From: Marinobacter sp. LV10R510-11A
GTDB taxonomy: Bacteria; Pseudomonadota; Gammaproteobacteria; Pseudomonadales; Oleiphilaceae
Length of the DNA: 64,000 nucleotides
Assembly: GCF_900215155.1 (NCBI RefSeq)
Contig: NZ_LT907980.1
Coordinates: 1,302,001-1,366,000, forward strand
Reading direction: 5' to 3'
In this document: piece by piece, positions 9,931 to 18,704 of the stretch
Numbering within the stretch: the stretch's first letter is position 1
How the letters are laid out: every line of letters begins with the position of its first letter
Notes under the pieces: generated by a model
The model's input: only the letters and a program-made list of their open reading frames with translations
Database searches by the model: none
What the model was told of the DNA's origin: nothing
Made by a program: the position numbers and the translations under genes

Positions 9931-10182
9931 TCATTTCGGCACGCCCAGCCCGGCCGTGTTCTCTACCGGATCAAACCAGACAACCAAATTGCCCCGGCTA
10001 ATGGCCATCAATACACCGCTCAACTCGGCGAGAGGGTTTTCGGTATCATTGAGCCCGTGATAGCGGGTGCAGTACTCTTCTGCCAAACCATTCAGTTGAT
10101 CTTCTGACAGCAGTTCCTTGTCTACAAGGAACTTTTCCTCCCGAGGATCAGGTTGTGGCTGGTGCCCAGTTTCGTCGCTCAT
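9931..10182 (-). CDS. Small YheU-like (UPF0270-like) protein
   Basis: An 83-residue protein of unknown function. The region LLSEDQLNGLAEEYCTRYHG followed by GNLVVWFDPVENTAGL resembles the YheU/UPF0270 family, but the match is judged by eye. ATG 10182 is chosen because AGGAG lies 6 nt upstream; an in-frame start at 10206 lacks a ribosome-binding site. It stands alone between gacA and azlC. Confidence 0.65.
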   Translation of the reverse strand: MSDETGHQPQPDPREEKFLVDKELLSEDQLNGLAEEYCTRYHGLNDTENPLAELSGVLMAISRGNLVVWFDPVENTAGLGVPK

Positions 10183-10295
10183 ACAATCTCCTGTGAAGAA
10201 CGCCATCTTAAGGATTATGCCTTCGAAGGAGAACCCTTTCCCGCTTTCAAAACCGCGAACAATTCTCTACTATCTCTCGTTTCAAGAACGTTTGG

Positions 10296-11006
10296 ATGCT
10301 AATGAACTCCTTGGTTTTTCGTCTCACACTTCCGATTTTGTTCGGTTACCTCCCACTCGGCATGGCTTTCGGGGTTCTGTTCACGACTCAGTTGGACTAT
10401 GCGTGGTGGGCTGCTCCGCTTATGGGCGTGGTGATCTATGCCGGTGCCGGCCAGATTCTGGCGGTTAGCCTACTCGCAGTAAGCGCGGGCTTACTGGAAG
10501 TGTTCATTGCCATGTTCGTACTCAACGCACGCCATCTTTTCTACGGCCTGTCCTTGCTCGGGCAATTCCGGGGCGCAGGCTGGCGCAAGCTTTACTTGAT
10601 TTTCGGGCTGACCGACGAGACTTACTCACTGCTCACCAGCCGACCCCGCTCTAAGGACACAATTCATGAGCTGGACGTGGATTTCCGGATCACAGCGTTC
10701 AACCAGGTTTACTGGGTGGTTGGCTGTGCTCTGGGAGCACTACTGGGTCGTAATGTGGCATTCGACAGCACAGGCATTGAGTTTGCGCTTGTGGCCTTGT
10801 TTATCGTGCTAACAATCGAACAACTTAAAGCCCTAGGAGACGCATTTCCTGTGTGGGCGGGCGCTGCCGCTGCGGGTTTCGCCATGATATTACTGCCACC
10901 GGCTCATCAGCTGATCGGCGCCATCGCCATCGTAACCGCCGTGCTTTTGTTGCAATACCGGAATCTGCGAGCCAAGACCAAGTCGGAGAGCGGCAACCAT
11001 GTCTGA
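10296..11006 (+). CDS. azlC: AzlC-family branched-chain amino acid exporter, large subunit
   Basis: Integral membrane subunit of the AzlCD-type exporter (in characterised members, branched-chain amino acids such as azaleucine). It has 236 residues and is strongly hydrophobic throughout. Characteristic segments are PILFGYLPLGMAFGVLF near the N-terminus and VLNARHLFYGLSL mid-protein, where the asparagine-alanine-arginine-histidine block is typical of the family. It overlaps azlD by 8 bp. Confidence 0.88.
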   Translation: MLMNSLVFRLTLPILFGYLPLGMAFGVLFTTQLDYAWWAAPLMGVVIYAGAGQILAVSLLAVSAGLLEVFIAMFVLNARHLFYGLSLLGQFRGAGWRKLYLIFGLTDETYSLLTSRPRSKDTIHELDVDFRITAFNQVYWVVGCALGALLGRNVAFDSTGIEFALVALFIVLTIEQLKALGDAFPVWAGAAAAGFAMILLPPAHQLIGAIAIVTAVLLLQYRNLRAKTKSESGNHV

Positions 11007-11349
11007 AACAACCTACCTTGCTGCATTCATCGCCATTGCGGCAATCGCGACCTTTGCCACAAGAATTATTCCGTTTCTGTTTTTTGAGCGTCATACCGAG
11101 CACCCTCTCATCAAACACTTAGGGCGTTACCTGCCTGCAGCCGTTATGGCTTTGCTGGCAACGGTATTCTTGCAGCGTTCTGGGGATTGGTCAGCAACAG
11201 TACCGGGGCTTGATGCCATTCTGGCGGGTGCGCTTGTGGTGATCGTTCACCTTTGGCGGCGCAATGCTTTACTCTCTATCGCTGCAGGTACAGCGACTTA
11301 TATGCTCATACGCCAGACCGGCGTGCTGGAATCAGGTTTTTTGGGCTGA
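10999..11349 (+). CDS. azlD: AzlD-family branched-chain amino acid exporter, small subunit
   Basis: Small partner (116 residues) of AzlC. It has three to four hydrophobic segments and the family-typical ATRIIPFLFF near residues 20-30 and KHLGRYLPAAVMALLA. Coupled to azlC by an 8-bp overlap. The substrate is inferred from the family, not from the sequence. Confidence 0.88.
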   Translation: MSETTYLAAFIAIAAIATFATRIIPFLFFERHTEHPLIKHLGRYLPAAVMALLATVFLQRSGDWSATVPGLDAILAGALVVIVHLWRRNALLSIAAGTATYMLIRQTGVLESGFLG

Positions 11350-11358
11350 GCTTTGCCT

Positions 11359-11793
11359 TCAGCCTTGCGCTTCCACATTAGCAACCAGTCTTGAGTCGCT
11401 CAGTGCAGCCGTGCGGTGTTTCACGACACCTTTGTACTCAGAGCTCTGAATCATTGCCATAAACGCGTCGATTGACGGATAGCGTACAAGCAGAGCTTGA
11501 TCCCATGATTCATCTGGCGGCGCAATGAGTGACCCAATACTTCGGCCAGACCAAATAACTTCGGCGCCCACTGCGCTAACGCTAGCAGCCGCTTCCCGCA
11601 TATAAAGCTGGTAGGCTTCACGCCCGCTCAACTCGCGAGACTCATCGGCGTAGCTTGCCTTGTCCCGGAACCTTAGCAGGTTAAGCATCACCACCGGCTG
11701 GTCTTTTGGGGTGTCGGCCAAAACCTGCTCTAGCTGCTCCAGCGTGGGGTTTACGGCATTCATGCTGGCCTCATATTCTGGTAAGTTGCGCAT
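11359..11793 (-). CDS. DUF1330 domain-containing protein
   Basis: A cytoplasmic protein of 144 residues with a ferredoxin-like DUF1330 fold, function unknown. Supporting stretches are VVMLNLLRFRDKASY, GREAYQLYMREA and the C-terminal ALLVRYPSIDAFMAMIQSSEYK, which are the signature blocks of this family. It converges on azlD with a 9-bp gap. An internal ATG 30 nt downstream is an alternative start. Confidence 0.8.
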   Translation of the reverse strand: MRNLPEYEASMNAVNPTLEQLEQVLADTPKDQPVVMLNLLRFRDKASYADESRELSGREAYQLYMREAAASVSAVGAEVIWSGRSIGSLIAPPDESWDQALLVRYPSIDAFMAMIQSSEYKGVVKHRTAALSDSRLVANVEAQG

Positions 11794-11893
11794 TACTATA
11801 GCTCACCCATCATAGCTTACGGCAAGGGATTTCATTACCTTTCAGTCAGATCTATTATGGAGGCTTCACTCCTCTGCCAATTGGCCATCTTGA

Positions 11894-12841
11894 ATGGATC
11901 TTTTTAGCCTTTTCCAACAAACACTAGAAACCACGCTCCCGGTTTTTGTCATGGTGTTTATCGGGCTGGGCCTGCGAAGAGTTGGCTGGATTGACGATGC
12001 ATTCGTGCATACCGCTTCCGCTCTGGTTTTCAAGGCAACACTGCCCACCTTGGTTTTTCTCAGCATTATAAAAGCCGACCTCAGCACCTCCCTGAACCCT
12101 CGACTACTGATTTTCTATTTTTTTGCCACGTTGGCCAGCTTCATTTTGGCCTGGTTGTGGGCGCGCTGGCGTGTGGATCATGAAGATCGGGGCGTGTACG
12201 TTCAAGGAGCCTTCCGGGGCAACTGCGGCATTGTGGGGCTGGCATTGGCAGCAAACCTTTACGGAGATTTCGGGCTTTCGGCGGGCAGTATTCTGCTAGG
12301 GGTAGTTATTCTTTCTTACAACGCTCTTTCGGTGATTGTGCTCGCAGCTTACCAGCCAGGGCGATCTCCCGAGTGGCGCCGCATACTTCAGGATATCCTG
12401 CGCAACCCCCTGATACTTTCAGTGTTTGCAGCTATTCCTGTGGCTTGGCTGAATCTTCAGCTACCGGAATGGATACTGACCAGCGGTGATTATTTTGCTT
12501 CCCTCACACTGCCCTTAGCATTGTTATGCATTGGCGCAACGGTTTCGTTCCGGGCTCTGCGCACTGACAGTTCAACGGCCTTCAGCGCCGCGCTGATGAA
12601 AATGGTGATACTGCCTACACTGTGCACCGCCGCAGCCTGGGCCGTGGGCTTCACCGGCCCGGAACTCGGCCTATTGTTCCTGTTCTTCGCAAGCCCAACC
12701 GCCGCTGCCAGTTTTGTGATGGCCAAAGCGCTCGGTGGCAATGACCGCCTAGCGGCAAATATAATCGCAATAACCACGCTTATGGCGAGTGTCACTATTA
12801 CCTTGGGAGTATTTATCCTAAAAGGTGCAGGGCTAATCTGA
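11894..12841 (+). CDS. AEC-family (auxin efflux carrier-like) transporter
   Basis: Inner-membrane secondary transporter of 315 residues with about ten hydrophobic segments. The N-terminal LPVFVMVFIGLGLRRVGWID and the central FRGNCGIVGLALA are typical of the AEC (PF03547) family, whose bacterial members move malonate, malate or unknown solutes. No substrate can be assigned from the sequence. No operon partner. Confidence 0.85.
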   Translation: MDLFSLFQQTLETTLPVFVMVFIGLGLRRVGWIDDAFVHTASALVFKATLPTLVFLSIIKADLSTSLNPRLLIFYFFATLASFILAWLWARWRVDHEDRGVYVQGAFRGNCGIVGLALAANLYGDFGLSAGSILLGVVILSYNALSVIVLAAYQPGRSPEWRRILQDILRNPLILSVFAAIPVAWLNLQLPEWILTSGDYFASLTLPLALLCIGATVSFRALRTDSSTAFSAALMKMVILPTLCTAAAWAVGFTGPELGLLFLFFASPTAAASFVMAKALGGNDRLAANIIAITTLMASVTITLGVFILKGAGLI

Positions 12842-12887
12842 ATTTCGCCATTAACTTCGAGAATTTATCAATAAATCAAGGGGCCCA

Positions 12888-13487
12888 ATGACTGAAGGTA
12901 AACCATTTTCTCAAGCCTGCGCGAATAACAAACAGGTCATTCTCGAAAAACTCGCTGCAGTATTCAGCGCCCCCGGCACCGTTCTGGAAATAGGCACTGG
13001 CACCGGACAACACGCGATTCATTTTGCCAGTTTCCTGCCACACATCACGTGGCAGCCAAGCGACCACCCCAGCAACTACCAGTTGTGCGAGCCATGGTTA
13101 GCGGAGGCACGCCTGCCAAACATCAACAAACCATTAGCCCTAGACGTCAGCATCAGCGACTGGCAATTGCCGCCGGTTACCGGCGCTTTCTCCGCCAACA
13201 CGGCCCACATCATGTCTTGGCCGGAAGTTAAGGCCATGTTCAAGGGCGTCGCTGCCAATCTCCACCAAGGCGAAGCCTTCTGTTTATATGGGCCATTCAA
13301 TTACAGTGGAAAATTCACCAGTGGCAGCAACCAGCAGTTTGATGCATCGTTGAGGCAACGGAACCCAGCAATGGGGATTCGGGATATGGCCGATCTGAAA
13401 AAACTCAGCAGTGATAACGGGCTCATTCTGGAATCGGACTTTGAGATGCCGGCGAATAATCGGTTGCTGGTCTGGAGAAAACGTTAA
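12888..13487 (+). CDS. DUF938 SAM-dependent methyltransferase-like protein
   Basis: A class-I SAM-methyltransferase fold protein of 199 residues. The N-terminal KPFSQACANNKQVILEKL, the glycine-rich VLEIGTGTGQHAIHFA (SAM-binding motif I) and LYGPFNYSGKFTSGSNQQFD identify the DUF938 family. AAGGGG lies upstream of ATG 12888. The stop overlaps the convergent chrA remnant. Substrate unknown. Confidence 0.85.
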   Translation: MTEGKPFSQACANNKQVILEKLAAVFSAPGTVLEIGTGTGQHAIHFASFLPHITWQPSDHPSNYQLCEPWLAEARLPNINKPLALDVSISDWQLPPVTGAFSANTAHIMSWPEVKAMFKGVAANLHQGEAFCLYGPFNYSGKFTSGSNQQFDASLRQRNPAMGIRDMADLKKLSSDNGLILESDFEMPANNRLLVWRKR

Positions 13488-14093
13488 GCAAGGTTATCCC
13501 GACCTCGGGGCCTGTGAAAGCTCACTATTTTTAACGGCGGCGTCATCGCTACCCCCAGATAGGAGGCAAAGGTGAACAGCGGCCCCGGCACTGCCTGAGC
13601 GGCGCCATAACCTGCCAGGAACTCGTTCGCACCGACCCAGCCTGATTGCACCACTTCCGCCTCCAGCAGCGGCAGCACTACATGTCCACCACCGAATACC
13701 AGGGCGCCAGCGCGATAAAAGGCATCCATTACCGCCAAAGTCTCGGAGGGGCTGACCCAGGCCAGAAGCGGCAGGCCAGCTAACAAGGCAGCGAAGGTCA
13801 GGCTCGCCAAGTGGCCGGCGCGGATGGAGACGCGCATAGGCAGCTCGTGCACTTCAGTCTCAGTATGGGCCCGGCACAGTGCCATAGCCCACACAGCGTG
13901 GGCGCCGATAGCCACAGCCGTTACTTTGAGTCCGTGGATGGCGCCCTGACTGATCGGGCCATCAAGCACGGCAGCACCTAAGGCGAACAGCATCAGCGCG
14001 ATCGCCGAAGGCAGGGTGAAGGCCGCCGAAGGAGGTCAGGCCCAATAGTAGAAAGGCGCTGAAGACTTCCTTGATACGGCCACCGGAGTGCAT
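13484..14093 (-). pseudogene. chrA: Chromate transporter ChrA, degenerate remnant
   Basis: ChrA exports chromate and normally has about 400 residues in two homologous halves. Here the first 24 codons are intact (ATG at 14093, ending LLLGLTSFGG at about 14022). After a deletion of most of the first half plus a frameshift, coding resumes with FTLPSAIALMLFALGAA. The second-half motifs are present (ALVFGGGHVVLPLLE, GYGAAQAVPGPLFTFASYLG), but the protein then runs out after VAMTPPLKIV and lacks the last membrane segments. Three lesions make this a pseudogene; a 169-residue frame starting at 13993 remains open by chance. Confidence 0.85.
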
Positions 14094-14238
14094 TGCCTTA
14101 GTGCTCCTCACGAAACCAGATCACAATGCTTCATGTCGCTGACACTCTTGAGACCATTAACGGAAATCGATATCGGGTTCAACCATATCGAACGAATCAT
14201 TTTAGCAATAGCCTCTTCCAAAATCCTGTCTCGATACC

Positions 14239-14276
14239 TGAGCGATCGCTCAAATATATCTTGAACGATCACTCAA
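14239..14276. promoter_or_regulatory. Paired palindromic operators upstream of the AhpD-like gene
   Basis: Two 14-bp palindromes with centres 23 bp apart: TGAGCGATCGCTCA (14239-14252, perfect) and TGAACGATCACTCA (14262-14275). The same pattern and spacing recur at 16474-16510 beside the tetR remnant, so they are read as operators of that regulator controlling the 14344-15864 gene pair. Confidence 0.75.
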
Positions 14277-14343
14277 ATATCGTTACGGTAGCTCCTGCTA
14301 AACCGATTTAAAGCAATTTCGACCCACTTTCAGGAGTCACCCT

Positions 14344-14898
14344 ATGACCAACTTTACCCTTCACAATAAAGAAAGCGCTCCACAAGAAAGCCAGGATTTG
14401 CTCGACAAATCCGTCAAGGCCTTCGGCATGATCCCAAGCTTGCACGCGGTTATGGCCGAAGCGCCGGGGCTGCTTGAAGCTTATCAGAGGCTTCACCAGC
14501 TATTTCTCGATAGCAGCTTCGATGACGAAGAAACCACCGTGGTATGGCAAACTATCAATGTTGAGCATGCTTGCCACTACTGCGTGCCCGCCCATACCGG
14601 CATCGCCAAGAACATGAAAGTTGATGACGCCATCACAGAGGCGCTGCGCAATGAAACACCCCTCCCGACGGAACGCCTGGAAGCTCTCCGTGACTTCACG
14701 CTCGCTATCGTGCGCGGCCGGGGCAACGTTGACGACGCCGCCGTAGAAGCTTTCCTGACCGCAGGTTTTACCAAGCGCCAGATTCTTGAAGTCATTCTTG
14801 GTACCGCGCAGAAGATCATGAGCAACTACACCAACCATCTCGCAAACACGCCAATCGACAAGCCTATGCAGAAGTATGAGTGGCATAAGGCTGGCTAA
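14344..14898 (+). CDS. Carboxymuconolactone decarboxylase family (AhpD-like) protein
   Basis: A 184-residue helical protein of the CMD/AhpD superfamily. The AhpD active-site pattern is present: C77-HY-C80 followed by H84 (CHYCVPAHTGIAK), which in AhpD supports thiol-based peroxide or disulfide chemistry. A CAGGAG ribosome-binding site precedes ATG 14344. It is followed by a glutathione-linked oxidoreductase gene and preceded by the paired operators, suggesting a TetR-controlled stress or detoxification unit. The actual substrate is unknown. Confidence 0.83.
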   Translation: MTNFTLHNKESAPQESQDLLDKSVKAFGMIPSLHAVMAEAPGLLEAYQRLHQLFLDSSFDDEETTVVWQTINVEHACHYCVPAHTGIAKNMKVDDAITEALRNETPLPTERLEALRDFTLAIVRGRGNVDDAAVEAFLTAGFTKRQILEVILGTAQKIMSNYTNHLANTPIDKPMQKYEWHKAG

Positions 14899-14988
14899 TC
14901 AGTAAAAGTTCAAAGGCCGGTTTGCTGAAAAACCGAATTGAAGTAGCTTTCCGGCTTTGAGTACGAAAACGTATAGGAGATCAGGGTT

Positions 14989-15864
14989 ATGTCGGACACC
15001 AATCAGTACCAACCACCAAGCGTCTGGACTTGGGACGCAGAAAATGGCGGTGAATGGGCCAGCATTAACCGCCCCGTCGCAGGACCCACACATGAAGCCC
15101 CATTGCCGCGCGGAAAACATCCCTTGCAGATATATTCAATTGGCACACCCAACGGCCAGAAAGTGACCATCATGGCCGAAGAATTACTTGCCGCAGGTGA
15201 AAATGGCGCAGAATACGATGCGCACCTGATCCGGATTGGCGAAGGCGATCAGTTCTCCTCTGGCTTCGTCGACATTAATCCAAACTCGAAAATCCCGGCA
15301 CTGCTTGATACAGAAAACGGCAGCCGAGTCTTTGAAAGTGGTGCGATTCTCCTCTATCTGGCAGAGAAATTCGGGCGTTTTCTCCCCAAAGAAGCTGCGG
15401 CACGCACTGAAGTAATGAACTGGCTTTTTTGGCTGCAAGGATCCGCTCCCTACTTGGGAGGTGGCTTCGGGCACTTCTATGCTTACGCACCTGAAAAGTT
15501 TGAATACCCGATCAATCGCTTCACCATGGAAGTCAAACGCCAATTGGACGTACTGGACAGGGAGTTTGCTGAACATCGTTATTTGGGAGGAGACGAATAC
15601 TCCATTGCGGATATCGCCACCTGGCCTTGGTACGGCAATCTTGTGCTGGGCGAGGCCTACGATGCAGGCGAGTTTCTACAGGTAGAGAGCTACAAGAACC
15701 TGCGCCGCTGGGCAAAAGAGATCTTTGAACGCCCGGCTGTTCAGCGTGGCCGCATAGTGAATCGCACCAGGGGCGAGCTTTCAGAGCAACTGCACGAACG
15801 TCACGACGCCTCGGATTTCAACCTGAGAACGCAAGATAAACTGACGCCGGAATCAACTGCCTGA
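14989..15864 (+). CDS. yghU: Glutathione-dependent disulfide-bond oxidoreductase (YghU-type)
   Basis: A glutathione-transferase-fold enzyme of 291 residues that in E. coli reduces disulfide bonds with glutathione. The order matches: N-terminal extension with PSVWTWDAENGGEWASINRP, thioredoxin-like domain (LQIYSIGTPNGQKVTIMAEELL), SKIPALLD and ESGAILLYLAEKFGRFLP, then the helical GST C-terminal domain with YSIADIATWPWYGNLVLG. AGGAGATC lies 8 nt before ATG 14989. Probably in one operon with the AhpD-like gene. Confidence 0.9.
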   Translation: MSDTNQYQPPSVWTWDAENGGEWASINRPVAGPTHEAPLPRGKHPLQIYSIGTPNGQKVTIMAEELLAAGENGAEYDAHLIRIGEGDQFSSGFVDINPNSKIPALLDTENGSRVFESGAILLYLAEKFGRFLPKEAAARTEVMNWLFWLQGSAPYLGGGFGHFYAYAPEKFEYPINRFTMEVKRQLDVLDREFAEHRYLGGDEYSIADIATWPWYGNLVLGEAYDAGEFLQVESYKNLRRWAKEIFERPAVQRGRIVNRTRGELSEQLHERHDASDFNLRTQDKLTPESTA

Positions 15865-15913
15865 CCCCGCAGCTTTAAACAGCCCACCCTCTTCACTAAA
15901 GCAATGAGAGCAA

Positions 15914-15946
15914 GCAGATACGCACAGAATATCAGTGCGTATCTGC
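15914..15946. terminator. Large inverted repeat between convergent yghU and tetR remnant
   Basis: Perfect 12-bp stem GCAGATACGCAC / GTGCGTATCTGC with a 9-nt loop, lying between the yghU stop and across the tetR stop. No long T run follows, so it may be a weak bidirectional terminator. It runs into four tandem ATCTGY hexamers (15941-15964), which encode the Thr-Asp repeats at the TetR C-terminus. Confidence 0.5.
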
Positions 15947-16432
15947 ATCTGTATCTGTATCTGTAACACCATCGATACGCAGTGCTTCCAGTGACAGCGC
16001 CATATCTTCTGCCAGGGCGTGCACGGCCGAGCTGCCCACATCACGCTGAGCAAAAGCTCGCAACCCCATCAACTCTGCCTGTAACCGACGGCCGAGCCGA
16101 ACCGGATCAAGCCTGCTATCCAGCTTACCCATCTTTTGTGCGTCGGAGAAACGATCTACGAAGCGCTTTTCCATACCGGCCAGCAAATCTTCAGCCTTGC
16201 GCCGAGCGACATGTTCTCGCTCACCCAGCTCCAGCAAACTTTTTACCAGCATGCAGGCACGACTTGGCAATTCCTGATCACAAAGCCCACCCAACCCCCG
16301 TAAATAGGCTGCCAATCCTGCCAGCGGTGAGTCGTGGGAGCTCAAGGTACGCTCGATATTAGCCAGCCCCAGGCTGGCATAACGCTCCAGAGAATCCTGC
16401 CGATTATGAATCATTGCACGAGCCATGGTCAT
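15932..16432 (-). pseudogene. TetR-family regulator lacking its DNA-binding domain
   Basis: An open frame of 166 residues matching the ligand-binding part of a TetR/AcrR regulator (LERYASLGLANIERTL, SPLAGLAAYLRGLGGL, PSRACMLVKSLLELGE). The start MARAMIHNRQD looks like the usual N-terminus just before the helix-turn-helix, but the next ~35-40 residues, the whole HTH, are absent and the frame resumes at LERYA. Upstream of the start lie only the operators. It can probably fold and dimerise but not bind DNA. The C-terminus TDTDTDADTH is encoded by hexamer repeats. Confidence 0.78.
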
Positions 16433-16473
16433 TTCCAGTTATCGGTGCCGCAATACAACACAGCAATAGAATC

Positions 16474-16510
16474 TGAGTGATTGCTCAATTTTATATTGAG
16501 CAATCACTCA
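16474..16510. promoter_or_regulatory. Paired palindromic operators between tetR remnant and haloacid dehalogenase
   Basis: TGAGTGATTGCTCA (16474-16487) and TGAGCAATCACTCA (16497-16510) are reverse complements of each other, with centres 23 bp apart. Motif and spacing match the site at 14239-14276. Placed between divergent genes, they would serve autoregulation and control of the dehalogenase gene. Confidence 0.78.
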
Positions 16511-16586
16511 AGTCCAGCTACAGTCCCTGAATTGAACTACCATTCCGACATGCACCTGTGCCGCTGAAACCGCAAGAGGATGCCCC

Positions 16587-17285
16587 ATGCCAAACGCAGC
16601 CTTCCCCTCGATAATCGTATTCGACGTGAACGAAACACTGCTCGACATCACTACTCTCGAACCTTTGTTTGATCGTATCTTCGGCGATCCGCGCGTGCTT
16701 AGAGAATGGTTCGCCCAGCTTGTTCTCTACTCCCAGACAATGACCCTTTCCGGCCTTTTTACACCCTTTGGCGAGCTTGGCGTAGGAACACTGAGAATGA
16801 CGGCGAGTATTCATCAGGTGAGTATTGCAGATGCAGACGTTGCGGAGCTGAAAGAACGGATGAGTTCAATGCCGGCACATCCCGACGTTGTACCGGCCCT
16901 CACCCGCCTTCAAGATGCCGGGTTTCGGATGGTGACACTGACCAACTCAGCCAGCAGCGCCTCACCAACCCCGCTTGAAAAAGCAGGATTAAGTCGCTTT
17001 TTTGAACGGAATTTCAGTGTCGGCACCGTAGGCAAATTCAAGCCTGCCCCAGAAACTTATCGCCTGGTCGCCGCGGAATTGTCTGTCGAGACTTCAGACC
17101 TGTGCCTTGTAGCCAGTCACTTGTGGGATACTATTGGCGCACAGGCCACCGGATGCCGGGGCGCGCTTCTCACACGCCCCTACAACGCTAACCTGCCCGC
17201 ACCTAATGTGCCCATCCCTGACCTTTGTGCATCGGAGTTGACGACCCTTGCCGACCAGATCATTAAGCGCAGACAAGGCTTATGA
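16587..17285 (+). CDS. Haloacid dehalogenase, type II
   Basis: HAD-superfamily hydrolase of 232 residues related to L-2-haloacid dehalogenases. Motif I IIVFDVNETLLD has nucleophile D13, motif II is VTLTNSA, the conserved lysine is in VGKFKPAPETY, and the motif-III region is LVASHLWDTIGAQATG. AGAGGA precedes ATG 16587. Upstream operators suggest membership of the same TetR regulon as the AhpD-like/YghU pair. Substrate (haloacid or phosphorylated compound) not determinable. Confidence 0.86.
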   Translation: MPNAAFPSIIVFDVNETLLDITTLEPLFDRIFGDPRVLREWFAQLVLYSQTMTLSGLFTPFGELGVGTLRMTASIHQVSIADADVAELKERMSSMPAHPDVVPALTRLQDAGFRMVTLTNSASSASPTPLEKAGLSRFFERNFSVGTVGKFKPAPETYRLVAAELSVETSDLCLVASHLWDTIGAQATGCRGALLTRPYNANLPAPNVPIPDLCASELTTLADQIIKRRQGL

Positions 17286-17320
17286 CGGATTGAAGCTTCA
17301 GTCAAGGTACCAACACTGCT

Positions 17321-17740
17321 TTAGTATGCGCCTTCGCTGTATATCAGCTCGTAGCTGTGGCTGTAGATCTCCACAATGTTTCCAAACGGGTCTTCCATGT
17401 AAATCATGCGATAAGGCTTCTCACCCGGGTAGTAATAACGCGGCTTCTCCATCCGTTTCTTACCACCGGCGGCAACGATGCGGTCGGCCAGCTCTTCAAC
17501 GTTCGGATCCTGTACGCAAAAATGGAAGATGCCGGTTTTCCAGTATTCAAAGTTATCTTCTGGGTTAACCTGGTTTTTGAATTGAAATATCTCGACGCCA
17601 ATCCGGTCACCCGTCGATAGGTGGGCAATACGGAAACTCCCCCAACCTCCTCCAAATACCTCGGTGCACATCTCACCAATGGCGCTGTCATCCTCAACGA
17701 TTTCGGTCGGTTCCATGATCAGATCCATAAACACTTCCAG
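17321..17740 (-). pseudogene. VOC-family (glyoxalase-fold) protein, N-terminus lost
   Basis: C-terminal ~140 residues of a vicinal-oxygen-chelate protein (DLIMEPTEIVEDD, GTGIF-type beta strand KTGIFHFCVQDPNVEELADRI, MIYMEDPFGNIVEIYSHSYE). About 27 N-terminal residues, including the first metal-ligand strand, are missing: the frame runs in from an IS30 transposase without a stop, giving a 324-residue chimeric open frame (17321-18295). No separate start codon with a ribosome-binding site is evident, so the gene is probably dead unless translated as the chimera. Confidence 0.78.
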
Positions 17741-18606
17741 CGGTGGTTTGAAGCCTAACCGCTTCCGAGGCCGTGTGTTGAGCTGGAAGGCAAAAGCGTC
17801 CAACTCATCCTGACTGAACACCGACAGGTCGGTTCCCTTCGGCATGTACTGCCGCAACAAGCCATTGGTGTTCTCGTTAATGGCTCGTTGCCAGGGGCTG
17901 TGTGGGTCAGCAAAGTAGATCGCCGTGCCGGTCTTTTGGGTGATCTCAGCATGGCGCACCAGCTCGCGACCCTGGTCGTAAGTGAAGGTCTGGCGCATCT
18001 CCAGCGGTACCCGATTCAACGCGGCACTGAAGCCCTGAACGGCCGCTGTGGCGGTTGCTCCGTCCATCTTGGCCAGGAACACCAGACCACTGACACGCTC
18101 TACCAGGGTGCCAACGGCTGAGCGATTGAAGGCACCCTTGATCAAGTCGCCTTCCCAATGCCCAGGCAGCAGTCGCTCTTCGACTTCCGGCGGTCGCAAG
18201 TGGATGCTGACCAGATCCGGGATTTGTTGGCGACGATCAACCCCGCCAGCACGGGGACGGCGCTTGGTGTGCCGCTGATTTGCTGAGGAGACCACTTGTT
18301 TCGCAGCATGTCGACGACCACCTCGTGGAGGTCAGTGCCCTCGACCAACTTGCGCCGGGGTCGGCATAGCAAACGTGCTGAACGCGCTGCGAGTCCTGCT
18401 GCTTCGGCATCATAGAGTCGGCCTTCAACCGTACGCCGCTGCAATTCCCGGCTCAGGGTGCTGGGTGAACGGTTCAGCTCACTGGCAATGGCACGAAGGC
18501 TTAGGCCCTGGCGCTTCAGGAACATGAGCGTAACGCAGTCGGTGGTACTAAGGTGATGATAGTGTTTTTCCATGGCAACACGGTACTCGATTAGAGGGTG
18601 TTGCAC
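17741..18606 (-). mobile_element. IS30-family element, decayed
   Basis: Transposase start at about 18573 (MEKHYHHLSTTDCVTLMFL, helix-turn-helix LSLRAIASELNRSPSTLSREL). It is intact to WSPQQISG near 18271, then a deletion of roughly 40 codons with a frame change, resuming at HTKRRPRAGGVDRR. The DDE integrase core follows (LLPGHWEGDLIKGA, MRQTFTYDQG, NENTNGLLRQYMPKGTDLS, FQLNTRPRKRLGFKPPLEVFM). The C-terminus runs straight into the VOC gene, so the right inverted repeat is lost. Not autonomous. Confidence 0.85.
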
Positions 18607-18623
18607 TTAGTTATTGAGCGCGC

Positions 18624-18692
18624 GGGGTCTTCATTGATGGCCGCTATGTGAAAGCACACCAGCACAGTGCCGGAGCCGCTGAGGCACTGTTA
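18624..18692 (+). mobile_element. IS5-family transposase fragment at left edge of island
   Basis: A short stretch encodes VFIDGRYVKAHQHSAGAAEA, which matches the catalytic FIDGSYVKAHQHSAGA block of the IS5-type transposase at 44444-45211. Nothing before or after it is recognisable as transposase. It marks an old IS5-mediated junction at the left side of the foreign region. Confidence 0.65.
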
Positions 18693-18704
18693 CCGTTAAA
18701 AGTC

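Noticed and set aside
14094..14238. Possible small gene between chrA remnant and the operators
   Set aside because: A frame from 14126 runs through the operator palindromes; no ribosome-binding site and no resemblance to any family.
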